The notes under the pieces were generated by a model. It worked only from the letters and a program-made list of their open reading frames with translations, was not told the DNA's origin and did no database searches. Shown here piece after piece: positions 1 to 11,393 of a stretch of 64,000 bases of DNA. Position 1 is the stretch's first letter. Every line of letters starts with the position of its first letter. This DNA is from Allomyces arbusculus (lineage: Eukaryota > Blastocladiomycota > Blastocladiomycetes > Blastocladiales > Blastocladiaceae): assembly GCA_027604705.1 (NCBI GenBank), contig JADHYV010000037.1:124001-188000 (forward strand), given 5' to 3'. Both the position numbers and the translations under genes were made by a program.

Positions 1-575
1 GTTGGCTTCACTGTTCCAATGAGGCCAGCAGAACGAGGGCGGGCGCGCGCATTCGTATATCGCGCGCCAGTTCGCCACCTGTGATCGAGGCATACACTAT
101 CTCACGTTGACTTGTGATGAGCAGGTAGTTAGGGCAGCTGCGATCTGCCGAAGGTTGGGCGTGGAAACACTTCCATCACGCGGCCAGGGCACGCCAGGGG
201 AATGGCTCGTTCCGCTGACGCCCCTCAGCCGTCGAGCGCATCTCGCACTGGCCGAGGGATATCCACGTGCGGCACGCACGCCGACACGACCCAGAGCACC
301 GTCCGTTCGTTACGCTCGGTGTGCCGCTGACGCGCGTGAAAGCGGCGGACGGGTAGAGGTGAGCGGATGCGGGCCGGCTGGAGATGGATGTGATTGAGAA
401 TGCATCGGCTCGGTTTTGCTGTCTCTGGCCAGAGATTGCACATCAACCATACGAAATCGCAACACATGCAGCACGAGATGTATTGCCCGCAGGGCGCACA
501 CGGCGGGCGGGGAAGAATGACACAATCCATCCCACCCGATCCGCGAACCCAACCGCACCACACTCTCGCGCCGCG
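1..575. other. Intergenic / window edge, nothing assigned
   Basis: Only short overlapping open frames without family resemblance occur here. The stretch probably holds the 3' flank of the TAF8 gene, whose stop codon lies at 576-578 on the minus strand, and the edge of an unseen neighbour. Confidence 0.4.
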
Positions 576-2512
576 CTAATGGTACGCCGACGACGGCGCG
601 TGCCCGTTCAACGGCGGCGGGGTTGGCTGCGGCGGTGGGGACGTGGCCGCGCGTAGGCCGCCGAGGTTCAGTTTGAGCCGCAGCGGTGGACCCGGTGCAG
701 AGGCAGGTGGTCCCGCCGGTGCTGTTGGTCCTGGTGGTGGAACGGCGGCGGCAGCGGCAGCGACCATTGGGTGGACCAGACCCGAGGACATATTCGTGGC
801 GGATCCCGGCGCGCGCAGTGCTGGTGTGGGCGGGAGAGGCGGCGGAGCGGCGGTGTCAGCAAGGAGAGACGCGCGTCGCACGCCGGATGGTCGTGGCGGG
901 AGGGAGGTGGTGGTGTTGGACGGTGCGCCGGCAGCGGTCGTAGTGGGGTCGACGCGCGGTTCGGAGAGGGTGACGTGCAGCCGGCGTTTGAGTGCTGGAG
1001 CGGCGGGCTCGGTAGACGAGGGTGTCGGCGAAGGCGCAGCGGCCGACGTGGCCGGCCCGTTCGCGGTTGGTCCTGTTACCGCTGCCGGTGCAGGAGTCGA
1101 TCCCCCCGCGCCCGACCCCGAAGCAGCGGCAGCGGCAGCGGCGGACCGGTCCGTAATCACGAGTCTCGGCATGGGTGGTGGTGGCGGCGGCGCGGGCGCC
1201 GAAAACACGTCAGGTAATGGCGGTTCCTCGAGCTCGTCCCCATCGACGACCGTCGGTGTGCGTGTCCACCACTTGTCCGAGTCAAGAATGTGCGGAAGCA
1301 AGTGTCTCCGCGATTGCGGGAACAGTGCCGGGTGGTGCGCCATGAGCCGGCGCAATGCCGCGTCGACGTGGTCGCGCTGTTCAGCCAGGAGCGAGGCGCG
1401 GTGCATGTTCGACGCGTGCAGTTCCATGACCTAGATGCCAAATGCGAGAGTGAGCTTTCGGGAAATGTAGGGTCGACGGTGGGCAGTGCCGCACGCATGC
1501 GCACCGTACCATGGTGCGCTTGTACGTGTGGCTCGGCGGGAACGGCGGACACGACGGCGGCACGCTTGCTGGTCGCCTCACGCCGCCATCAGAGTCTGAC
1601 GGCGCGAGGATCGGGATCACTTGGCCCGGGTCGCGCACGATTCGGACCTCGCCATGCCCGTCGGCTGATGGGACCACGGCCGCATCGCGTGCAGCCGCTG
1701 CGTCGCTGTTACCAGTCAGGAGGGCGAGGAACGCGTGCTCGTTTCCAGCACGCGTGCGCGGACCAAACAGCGTGCGCGTAGCAGGGTCGAGCCGTGCACC
1801 AAACACGTCGGAGACGGGAATAACGAGGTCGGTCGGTGCCGGGATGGGCGCGGCGAGGGACGGGGATGCGGTGTAGGCCGCGTGCAGGTGGTCGACGACC
1901 GCGGGTGACCTGGGTGGGTCGATGGCGAGGACGGATGGTGGGATCGAGAGTGGTAAAGGAGGCGGCAGCGACGGTGGAGCGAGCGTAGTTGGGGGGTCGA
2001 GCGATATCGGCGGCGCGAGTGCCGTTGGTGCGGCACGCGCAGTTGTCAGCGGGACGAGTGACGAAGGTGCGATGGCGTGGTGACCCAACACGCGCGCGAG
2101 GTCCGGGAAATTGACGGCCGCACGACCGGCCGATTCGGCATGCAGGACAGCGTCCTGAGCGAGCTCGGCGAGGTCTGTCAGTCGCAACAGCGTCGATATC
2201 GGCGGGAACACGGATCAAAGGCCAGACACAGCGACAAACACGTCAGCAAAGGGGTCGATTGAGCGGTCTCGCCACGGCCGCAATGGCATCACGGAAAGCG
2301 CACGCACAATTGGCAAACAGGTGCGCGAGCGTGTCGACAACTGCTTGCGACGCGCCAATCTCAATGTCTGGCTCGGTGCTGCCAACGAGGTCGCGCAGCA
2401 GCGTGACGATGGCGCGGCACAGCCACTGGTGGCCGACAGCGTGCGGCGCCTCGCGAACGCCGGGACGTGGTGGCGGTCGTCGTGGTCCCGGCAGAGGTTG
2501 CGGCGACGTCAT
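576..2512 (-). CDS. TAF8: TFIID subunit TAF8 (histone fold plus TAF8 C-terminal domain)
   Basis: Subunit of the general transcription factor TFIID that pairs with TAF10 through a histone fold. Proposed exons on the minus strand are 2512-2308, 2174-1510 and 1430-576, with introns of 133 and 79 bp. Splicing the first intron (donor GTGCGT at 2307, acceptor at 2175) rebuilds the fold, running from WLCRAIVTLLRDLV through DTLAHLFANYLAELAQDAV to SAGRAAVNFPDLARVL. The second splice joins PFPPSHTYKRTM, the hallmark of the TAF8 C-terminal domain, to a helix containing ASLLAEQRDHVDAALRRLM. The product is about 574 aa, longer than human TAF8 (310 aa), because of Pro/Ala-rich linkers. The frame stays open upstream to an ATG at 2908, which would add 132 residues; I prefer 2512 because the histone fold then lies near the N terminus as is usual. 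Divergent from NAMPT. Confidence 0.8.
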
Positions 2513-3326
2513 GGTAGCGGGCGGCGGCGGGTCGCGCAGGCTGGTTGGGAGCGGCGTGGCGAAGGCGCTGGAGAGGCCCGCGGCGCGCGGCGAGGCGGCC
2601 GCGGTAGATCCGAGCGCGGCAAAGGAATGCCGCAAGTTGGAGGGGCGCGCACGGCCGATCAGGGGCGGAAATTGCTCGGGCGTTGGTGGTGGTGCTCGTA
2701 ACGGTGCAACGGCGCCTGGAGCGAAGTCGGCCAGCCAGCCCTCGGTCGGTGCGGCCGGGGTCGTTGTGCTTGACGGTCTTTCGCACGGTGCTAAGTAGCT
2801 GCAAAGGAGAGCATGGGCGGGCTCGCGGAGGCCGCACTCGTCGTCATTGGCCGTCGTCAGCACCGTCGTCGTGGTCGCGGCAGTGGTCGCGCGGGCGTCG
2901 GCCAGCATCGGTCAGCGACGACGACGGCGGGCTGGCGCGGCGGCCCTTGGTGCAGGTGGATCCACGTGCCAAGCCGCCACGCGCCTGCCGTCACCTGCAA
3001 CCCTCGCGATCCAGAAGCGTCGCATGCCAAGGCAGCCCGCAGGCCAGTGCGTGCTGTTCCGGGACTGCGCCCACGTCGCGCCGCGGCATTGCACCGCAAC
3101 CGCAGTCGACCTGTCGCCATCCGCCACCGAACGACGTACCCTGCTCGACATTGTCGTCGACGTCGTCAAAGTCTCCGCTCGGGCGCACAACACTCCCCCA
3201 AGCTTGCTGCATTTGCTCTGCTGCTGCCTCCTCGAGCCTGTCCACCCTGCCTGGAACGCTCTGCTCGACGCACCCGCCAGCCAGTTTTCCAACTCCATCC
3301 ATTTTCCAAGGCAGACTACAACGAAG
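2513..3326. promoter_or_regulatory. Divergent TAF8/NAMPT intergenic region
   Basis: About 800 bp between the chosen TAF8 start and the NAMPT ATG. It should hold both promoters and 5' UTRs, unless TAF8 begins at 2908. I see no clear TATA box. Confidence 0.4.
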
Positions 3327-4953
3327 ATGAGCGCGTCGCCGCACCTGGCACTGCCGCCCTTTGTCCTGACCGACTCCTACAAGCTCTCGCACTATGCGCT
3401 CTACCCGGACGCACAAGAAATGGTCGCCTACGCCGAATTCCGTGCGCCCTTCAACAAGGACCACCACGACCACCGTATCGTCTGGTACGGCATGCGGTAC
3501 CTCGTCGAGCAGTACCTCGCCAAGCAGTGGACCGCCGCCGACCTGGCGCTCGCCGACCAGTTCTTCAGCACACACAATGTCGGCTACACGCCCTTCCCGT
3601 TCCCGCGCGACCTGTTCCGCAAATTCATTACCGAAAATGACGGCTACTTCCCCGTCAAAGTCGAGTCGTTGCCCGAGGGCACAGTCGTCTACCCGCACGT
3701 GCCCGTCTTCCAAATCACGGCCAAAGGCGAGTACGCGCGGCTCGTCACCTACCTCGAGACGCTCCTCACCATGGCCTGGTACCCGGCGACCGTGGCCACG
3801 CTCTCGCGCCGCGCCAAGCACGCGATCCGTGCCGCGTTTGATAAGACGGCGGACACCTCGGCACTGCCGCTCGTCGACTCGCGGCTGCACGATTTCGGGT
3901 TCCGCGGGTGCACGTCCGTCGAGCAGTCGGTCATTGGTGGCGCCGCACACTTGCTCAACTTCACGGGGTCCGATACCTTGTCGGCGTGCTACTATGCGCA
4001 GTTCCACTGCAATGCCGGCGTGCCGATCGCGTCGTCGATCCCGGCGACCGAACACTCGGTCATGATTTCGTGGCCGTCAGAGCGCGCGGCCATGGCCAAT
4101 CTGCTCGACAAGTTTGGCAAGGGAGTGGTTGCGTGCGTCATGGATTCGTATGGTACGTTTGCTTTCCTTCGAACCGGCGGTTTTTATATCCATCGTTCGA
4201 AAGTCTGACCTGCATGCACGATCCAATTTAGACTACGTCCGCGCCCTCGAAAAAGTCCTCCCGGCCATCAAGTCGGTCAAGCTGCAAAAAGGCGGCTTTC
4301 TCGTGCTTCGCCCGGACTCGGGCGACCCCGTCGAGACTGTCCTGCAAGCCCTCCACGCGGCCGAGTCAACCTTTGGCGCGACCATCAACACCAAAGGCTT
4401 CAAGGTGCCCAACGGCGTCGGCGTGATCCAAGGCGACGGGATCAATGACGTGACCCTGAACTCGATCCTTGCTGCCGTCGAACACGCCGGGTTCTCGGCC
4501 GAATGCGTGGCCTTTGGCATGGGCGGCGGCCTTTTGCAAAAGGTGCACCGCGACACCATGTCATTTGCGACCAAGTTGTCGTACGTGAAGCTCGCCGACG
4601 GGACCGACCGCGACGTGATGAAAGTGCCCAAGACGGACTCGGCGAAAACGTCGTTGCCCGGCCGACTTGCGGTCGTTCCCGCGCACAACGGGTTGCCCGT
4701 CGTGGTCCCGCACGACCACCCGGATGTCGACGTGCGCGGCAATTTGATGCAGGTCGTGTTTGACGGCACGGATCCGGCGAGGCGGCACGTGGCCTGGGAT
4801 TCGTTCTCGGACGTGCGCAAGCGCGTCGAGGAGCAGTGGGCGCGCGCGCCGCCAATTTGGGACCCGGTCTCGGTCGCGCTCGCGACCAAGGCGCACGATT
4901 TGGTGGAGCGGTTGCGCGCGGCGGATATGCAAGTTGGGGACAGGGACCAGTGA
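3327..4953 (+). CDS. NAMPT: Nicotinamide phosphoribosyltransferase (NAMPT)
   Basis: Converts nicotinamide and PRPP to nicotinamide mononucleotide, the first step of the two-step NAD salvage route. Exons 3327-4152 and 4232-4953 flank a 79-bp intron (GTACGT...TTTAG). Splicing gives MDSYDYVRALEKVL, continuous with the family. The 515-aa product is close to human NAMPT (491 aa). Visible signatures are the N-terminal LTDSYKLSHYALYP, the substrate-loop segment DFGFRGCTSVEQS, EHSV with the catalytic histidine near residue 243, RPDSGDP, and GGGLLQK. There is no targeting peptide, so it is probably cytosolic or nuclear. Most well-studied fungi lack NAMPT and use nicotinamidase instead, so its presence here is notable. 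Fungal NAMPT distribution is from memory and was not checked. Confidence 0.96.
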
Positions 4954-5189
4954 GGTGCGACGCTTGGATTGGGGAAGAGTGAAAGAGTAGTCTGTGGCCA
5001 GTCAAGAAAGACATCACGAATTTTTGTTTGTTTGTTCGATCGGCACTGGTTTTCCAATTCGCGGCGTGATGGTCGGGTCGGCTGATGGCGTCCTCTCGCA
5101 TGCCATGAGTTCCTTTTGCTTTTGGCTCATCACATTCGAATTTACACCATGGGGTTAAGTGAAATCGGTGCGCACCTTCAGCACGAATC

Positions 5190-5660
5190 CACACTCCATC
5201 GTCTTGGCCACTGTCACATCAACAAGCGCGCGCTACAAGGTACGACAGTGCAAAAAGGAAAGTGGAGAGTAACGCAATCGTTCAAAAAACAAGCAAACAT
5301 GACAACATGGCAAAGGGAAAGCATGCACAGCTGCTTTCAATTTAATCACAACTGACGATCCAACCAACAACGAGTGAGGCAAACAATTCGTCTCCATCAA
5401 CCCGCGCGCGGGCTGGCTGAATCACATCTCCCCCTTCTCGACTGGCTTCGTGACAGCGTCTGGTAGATAGAGCCAGTCAATCATGCCAGGAAGAAAGATG
5501 GGCGGCTCACCCCCGCCATCGGGCGGGTCGTGCCGCTGGGCCAAGGTATCACCAGGCAAATAGAGTCGATTGACAGTCAGCGACCGCCGTCACCTTCTGG
5601 TCGGAGTCATCGTCGATCAGAGCTGAAATTAACACGGCATCAAGACCGGCCTTGACTATC
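5190..5660. repeat. Tandem duplicate, proximal copy (kelch-gene 3' end and flank)
   Basis: This segment aligns by eye with 5725-6220. Shared landmarks in order are a motif around CACTCCATCGTC / CACTCAATCGTC, GTTCAAAAAACAAGCAAA / GTTCAACAACAAGCAAA, TTCGTCTCCATCAACCC / TTCGTTTCCATCAACCC, then coding sequence for a kelch-protein tail. Identity is moderate, so the duplication is not recent. Confidence 0.7.
5422..5660 (-). pseudogene. Duplicated cytoplasmic-tail fragment of the kelch/TM gene
   Basis: The minus strand encodes LTVNRLYLPGDTLAQ, then IFLPGMIDWLYLPDAV, ending VEKGEM and a TGA at 5422-5424. This mirrors the tail of the intact gene at 5935-7709 (LTVNRLYLPGDVW, IFLPGSVDRLYLPGAIS, VEKEEEV). 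The upstream part resembles the parental tail in another frame, so a frameshift separates them. No propeller or membrane segment remains. It could be an extra 3' exon only if spliced from afar, for which I see no support. Confidence 0.65.
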
Positions 5661-5724
5661 ATAGTCCATGCTGCAGGCCTAGCGAAGCCATCGGGAGCAA
5701 GAGCTAGGAAGATACATGTTTTGA

Positions 5725-6220
5725 TCCAATCTACACTCAATCGTCCTGATCACTGCACGTCAACAGCATTATCGAACAGGAATGCAGGAACGAGTGGAGG
5801 AGATTGAGATTGTTCAACAACAAGCAAATATCACGATACGACAAAGAGAGGACTTGCACTGCTCGGAGAATTGATCAGAAATCAAATTGGTGTGGTCAAC
5901 TATACGAGACAGAAACGACAACACTTCGTTTCCATCAACCCGTGCGTGGGCTGGCTGCAACTTCCTCTTCCTTCTCGACCAGCGCCGAGATAGCGCCTGG
6001 AAGGTAGAGCCTGTCAACCGAGCCTGGAAGAAATATGGATGGTTCAAAGGGATCAGTGGCATCAACGTCAGTGGCGGCTGCGCTGCTGGGCCAGACGTCT
6101 CCAGGCAAATACAGCCGATTGACCGTCAGATCAACATTTGCTGCTTGGTGAGCGGGACCATTGTCGTGCAGAGAAATCAGTGCTGCATTGGCCGAATTTG
6201 TCGCAGATGGCGAACCGACT
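5725..6220. repeat. Tandem duplicate, distal copy (parent of 5190-5660)
   Basis: Includes the 3' end of the intact kelch/TM gene and its downstream flank, and is the counterpart of 5190-5660. The pair suggests a local direct duplication of roughly 470-500 bp. Confidence 0.65.
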
Positions 6221-7709
6221 GGATCCTTGGTCAAACGCTCCATGCCAACAAGAGGTGCGTGTTCCGAGTTCATGGCACTAACAACTCCAGCTCCCGCTTG
6301 TGGAAGGCCGGTGTCCTTCTGTGAGCGGCGGCGCCAGCGTCCAACAAAAAACGCAAGTGCGGCAACAACCAGGGCTGCGGCTAAGGCAATTCCCGCAATT
6401 GCACCAACCCCAAGACTTCGCGACGCAGGCTCAATCTCCACTGTCGTCTCTGGGGTGACGGTGGACGGCGTGCCCGTGACCCACTTGAACTGCAGCGTGC
6501 CGTCGTTCTGCGGCTGCACCTTCAGCAGGTTCATGAACGGTGCGATCGTGCCAATGGCAGTTTGAGAGCCGCCAAGGTACACAATCACATCGCCCACAAG
6601 GTGGATGCACCCAGACGACAGCCAGGATGGTCCATGCAATGAGTTGACAATGGTTCCAGCTTGAGCACGGTTTGTGACCACGTCCGTGTACTCGACAAGG
6701 GCGTACGGAGTGTCATCTGAGCCCCCGCCGACATGAATCAGGTACCGGTTCTTGTAGACGACCGTGCGGAGCTGGTACCGTCGGCGTACCATGGCCACTG
6801 GCAATTTCGTCCATGCCAGCGAGCTTTCTTTGAGAAGCCACTGGTCCCCAAATTGATCCGAATCACGGTAACCGCCGGCCAACACTTGGTGCGTCGAGTT
6901 GAACCGGCCCATGGCTGCAAGGTCCCGGGGCGCTGGTCCATCAGATGTCGTCAGATTTGAGCGAACAACAACGCCATCAGTGCCACGAATGACCGTGAGT
7001 CCGTTCATCCCTTGACCTACGTCCAGAGTCTGGTTTGTTGAGTCAATGATGCCTCCAAAGATGTACACGAAATCCGATCCGTCCGAGACAGCAGCCGACG
7101 CCTGCAAGGATTGCTGGAACACGCTGGTATTGGCGGGGAGCTGACCGTCTGGTGATGCAGTCTCGGTTGACGGATCGTAAATATACGTCGTGGGGTTGGA
7201 CCACGCCTGATCATGCCAATGCTGACGGACTGAATTATTGTACCGCCCTCCCACAAGAAAAATGCGTCCAGTGGGCTGTACAAGCGCAACTTGGCAAGTT
7301 GTCCAATACTGCGCATCAAGGTAGCCGTGAGATTGCAGATCGGTCACGATTCCTGTTGCGACAGTGCGATTCACGTCGATCGAGTAAATGCCGCTGGTTG
7401 TGATGCCTGTCGTCATGCCAGACACTGTGCGGGTAATTGAACAAAGCGTTGTGAGACAATGAGCCACACCACAACTTGGCTGTCTGGAAATCCCACAGTG
7501 AAAGTGGACCACGAACCTCCACCCCATCCGCCAAACGCATACAAACGTGACCCAACAACAGCGCACGCGCTGCACGAAGTGGCTTGAGACGCGCTCATGG
7601 AAAACTGAGCGACAGCCAGGGCAGCCGGCTGCACCAGCAGATTCACGACAAGGAGCACAACGAGGGCGCGCAGCCAGCCAAAAAGTAGACGAGGTACTTG
7701 AGCAGCCAT
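5935..7709 (-). CDS. Kelch beta-propeller single-pass membrane protein (paralog 1)
   Basis: Receptor-like protein of unknown function. Exons 7709-7517 and 7424-5935 flank a 92-bp intron (donor GTTCGT, acceptor CACAG), giving about 560 aa. It starts with a hydrophobic signal peptide (residues about 8-34). About six kelch-type strands follow, seen as GSRLYAFGG, GRIFLVGG, FVYIFGG, HQVLAGGYRDS, RYLIHVGGG and VIVYLGG. A transmembrane helix lies near residues 404-428 (GVGAIAGIALAAALVVAALA) and is followed by basic RWRRRSQK, so the propeller should face the lumen or outside. The roughly 130-residue tail holds two RLYLPG motifs (about 501-506 and 536-541) with an IFLPG between them. Paralogs lie at 8812-10540, 17062-18654 and 40370-40984. 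Confidence 0.85.
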
Positions 7710-8811
7710 AATTGCTTGATGGTCAAATTTGGGCGCGAAACAATTGGTGAAACAGCATTGATCGGGTCAAGAGCGATATAGGAATCCTAGACAAGAACGG
7801 AAATCTGAGCGCAGCTGAAGAAGAGAGTGAAAGAGAAGAATGGACTGACAGGTGAGGTGAGAGGGTGGTGGTGGTCCAAACCGTTAGCTGCTTGGGCTGG
7901 CTTTTGAAGGGCTGATGTGACGTGGGAGGGAAAGGGGTGATCTATTCCACGTCACTGTAGTCTGGTCGGACACCGACGGCCCAGCAAAGCGCTTGTGAAA
8001 GTCAATTTGCTACAATGAAGTTGCCGAGACTAGATGCAAAGAGAAACTGGGCGACAATGTGGAGTTCCATGGCTTCTGGGAGAACCAGGCGAAGACCAGT
8101 TGGGGTAAGGCAACGATTCTCAGTCCTGGTCAGCATCAAAACTTCGTGACAAGATGTTGAACTGGTTAGAGCCGCACACCTTCAAACGCAATATTTACAC
8201 GACCCCAACAACAACTCATTACGGGTTGACCGAAAACGTCGCATTTGGCATTGGTGACGGAATCCTCTAATAGGTTTCAGAACAAGAAAAGTTTGAGAGC
8301 ACTGCACTGTCTGCTGGCGTGAATACGAGATTTTGGCCACAAACGATGGGGAGAGAGAAGAGATCTGCAAGAAATATGGAATAAAAATGCCAATTATTGA
8401 AAACGCCATTTTACGCTCATGCGCATTATTTCTCACTAAAAGCAGTCGCTGCCTCAAATGCGCAGGACGTGCAGGGGACCAGGAAAGTACAGGCTGTTGA
8501 GCCTGGTCACTTCAATGGAAGCACCCACTTGGTTGTTTCAATGCTCGCTGCATCGGCGTGAGTCGTATCAATCGGAATGGTAGCGTGCGGCCTCGTGTAG
8601 CCGAATACAACGTTGCCAGGCAAGTGGAGCTGGATAACAAACAACTCGATATGTCATGCCACAAAGAAATAATTGGGTGGAGAGCATGGCACTGATATCC
8701 AGGCGCACAAACAAACTATGGTCGAAAACACAGGCGGAAAACGAGAGGATTGCGAGAAAGCATGTCATAGCATCCACAAAGCTAGCTTTTTCGCGCGTGA
8801 GTCGCGTAGAG
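7710..8811. other. Intergenic, 5' flank of kelch paralog 1
   Basis: No gene recognised. It should include the promoter and 5' UTR of the kelch gene on the minus strand and the 3' flank of the decayed paralog. Composition is less GC-rich than the coding parts. A GGTGGTGGTGG run sits near 7863-7875. Confidence 0.4.
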
Positions 8812-10540
8812 CTACACTTCTTCACCACCAGTCAGTGCAGCCGACTGCGCCAATGCTGGCAGCACCTGCACCGGACCGGGAAGGTAGAGTCTGTCGATGG
8901 TAGACTCAATCGCAAGCACAGCGCGGGTTGAATCGAAACTGGCTGCATCGATGGCGGGCGCCTCTTCACTCGAGACTGCTTCATGCAGCCCGACGTTGTC
9001 CGAAGCGGCGGGCCCGGGCAGGAGCTGACTGAACGTAGTACGCACGATTTCCGCTTGTGGTCCTGGGCCGGCGTCAACGGCACAGATCGAGGTCGCGTCG
9101 CCAGATAGCTCATCGCGCACCAAATTGAGCGGGTCGAGTAACCGCTCAGCAGCGACAAATTGGGCGCGTTCCGAGTCGGCACTGACGCTGCCGGCGTGCG
9201 TCCGCAACTCTCCAGCCCGTCCCTGCGGGCGGTTGCGGTAGTGGCGGCGCACAGCAAAGTATTTGATGGCGGTGATTACGAGAGGTGCACTGGCAACAAG
9301 ACCTGCGATGACGCCCGCAGCGAGTCCGCTCGACGCAGACTCGGAAATCAAAGGCGAGGCCTCCGAGTCTGGCGTGAAGGACTTGAACTGCATCGTGCCG
9401 TCTGGCTGAGGCAAGATACATGATCACGTCACCCACGACGTGCATGCACCCTGTTGTCAGCGACGGCGGCCCCATCAACGGGTTGATAATCTTCCCATTC
9501 TGCCCACGACTCGTGGACAGGTCTGCGTCCTCGGCGAGCGCGCATGGCATGTCCTCTGAGTAACCGCCAACATGAAATCAGGTACCGGTTCTTGAAGATG
9601 AAGGTGCGATGCTGGCTGGTATCGGGCGTGCACCATGGCGACAGGCAATTGCCTCCACACAAGCGACTGTTCCTCGAGCAGCCATTGATCTTTCCAAAGC
9701 GAATCTGTCCACCCACCGCCCGTGAGCAGCAATGCGTCGCATTGAATCGACCCATGGACGCGATTTTCCGTAACATAGGTCCCGATGCTGTCAAGTTCGA
9801 GCGAACAACCGCGCCACCAGCACCGCGAAAAATAGTGAGCCCAGTGTCAGGGGCACCATTCCACAGGCTGCTGCCTGAGATACACAACATTCGACCCGTC
9901 ATTGCTCGTTGCCAGCACCGGCACCGAATGCTTGATCGAGACATTGGCTGCGAGCTGATGGGATGACACTGCACCCTTGGATGGATCAAACAGGAACATG
10001 GCGCGGGACGGGACCTCGTCCTTGGCATCGTTGATCAAGCCGCCAGAAAGTAAGACTTGGTCATTGGGCCGCACAAAGGCGACTTGGTACGCGGTCCAGG
10101 ACAGTGCGTCGAGAGAACCTTGTGTTTGCAGGTCAGCCGCCCCCCCCCCCCCCCCATCGTCGCAATCGTGCGGTCAATCTCAATCGAGTAGATGCCGCTT
10201 GACGGGATGTCATATTCTGGATTCTGGATTTGTGCCCGACTCTGTCAACAAAGAGTTCTCAAATGTGAGCGCGGATGGACCAATACAGAGCGCTCAAATA
10301 GCGCAACATGGACGGGTGCTCTGAGGACATGGAAACAAACCTGGCGAGTCGCCGCCGAAAACGTAGAGCCTCGATCCCACGACAGCACACGCGCTCATGA
10401 TCGTGGCCCGCGCCGCGGTCATGGTAAACACGGCATCGACCAGGCCAGCTGGTTGAGCCGACACAATTACAAGAATGAGCGTGCCGATCGCAGCGAGCAC
10501 AACCAGCTGCTTCTGCTGGTGCACAATGTCGGCCACAATG
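8812..10540 (-). pseudogene. Decayed kelch/TM paralog 2
   Basis: The same architecture as the intact paralogs can be followed but not in one frame. A hydrophobic N terminus and SACAVVGSRLYVFGGDSP lie near 10340-10540, a GTTTG donor follows, then propeller pieces (QVLLSGG, DGSNVVYL, TGGGWTDSLWKDQWLLEEQ, VPDFMLAV), a TM helix (GLAAGVIAGLVASAPLVIT) and a tail with DRLYLPG ending at 8812. I count at least three frame changes, one in-frame stop shortly after the first intron, and no ATG at the expected start. One frame change falls at a 16-C run (10140-10155) where a sequencing error is possible, but the others are elsewhere. The C-terminal 200 codons remain open. A working gene would need most breaks to be assembly errors. 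Confidence 0.7.
10140..10155. repeat. 16-base poly-C tract
   Basis: Homopolymer of C inside the decayed kelch paralog; on the coding strand it is a poly-G run. Length is likely unstable and prone to sequencing error. Confidence 0.9.
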
Positions 10541-11393
10541 ACAATTTATCTTGCCAGAGCACGCAGGATGGTGTCGAGATCGTGATAAGCTGAGGTTAAG
10601 GCAACGCATTGCAGCAGATTGGTGCGCGGAAGGAAATGCAACAATTAATGGGTTGGTTGGCAGTTGTCGGTCGCGTTAAGCCGCTTTGCATGTTTGAATC
10701 AGACAGAAGACAGATCAGATTCATTTCAAACCAAAACGGGATATCTATGCCAGAGGCGGCAGCCGGCGATGATGCGCAAACGCGCCTTCATGTCTCCTTT
10801 TGGTATCGTCACCGACGATCGCTGCCCAAATGAAACAATTCAAGCTTTTCCGCCTGCATCAGTAGCAGCGGCGCCGCTCTCGAGCGCACCGCCTCCCTTG
10901 CCTTTTACATCCAGGTGTGCGACATGCTGTTCACGAGCGCTCACCTTCGCGACGAGTGCCGCCACATCGGCCGCCGAAATGACCACCAGAGGAGACGCGG
11001 CATGGGAGCAGCGCTCTATAAACTATCGGTCGCGACGACGATGGAGAGAGACATTTCTGATGCAATGCCGTTATATGTCGCCTGCGGCCCAAGAAATGCG
11101 AGGGCGAGAATCAGGAGCGTAATGAACGCCAACTCGGGGTCGTTGGTTGAGACTCTGACCTTTTCCCGCGTTCGTTTCCACTCTTGGCATAAAGTGTCTG
11201 CAGTTGCTTCAACAACAGCAACCTTCACCGCCCGCTTGTCGATGCGCGGTGGTCCTGGTCGCAGTGGTTCCTGACCGAGACTTTAGGCCATGGCTGACGG
11301 GTAACTGGCGCGTGTGCGGGTCAGGGCAACAGCGGAATAGCGAGAGAAGGACAAGAATAAAACCATAAATGTACGAAAAACGCGCTACCAATT
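10541..11393. other. Intergenic, nothing assigned
   Basis: Lies between the decayed kelch copy and the 3' end of PCCA. Short open frames show no family resemblance, and I see no RNA gene. Confidence 0.4.
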
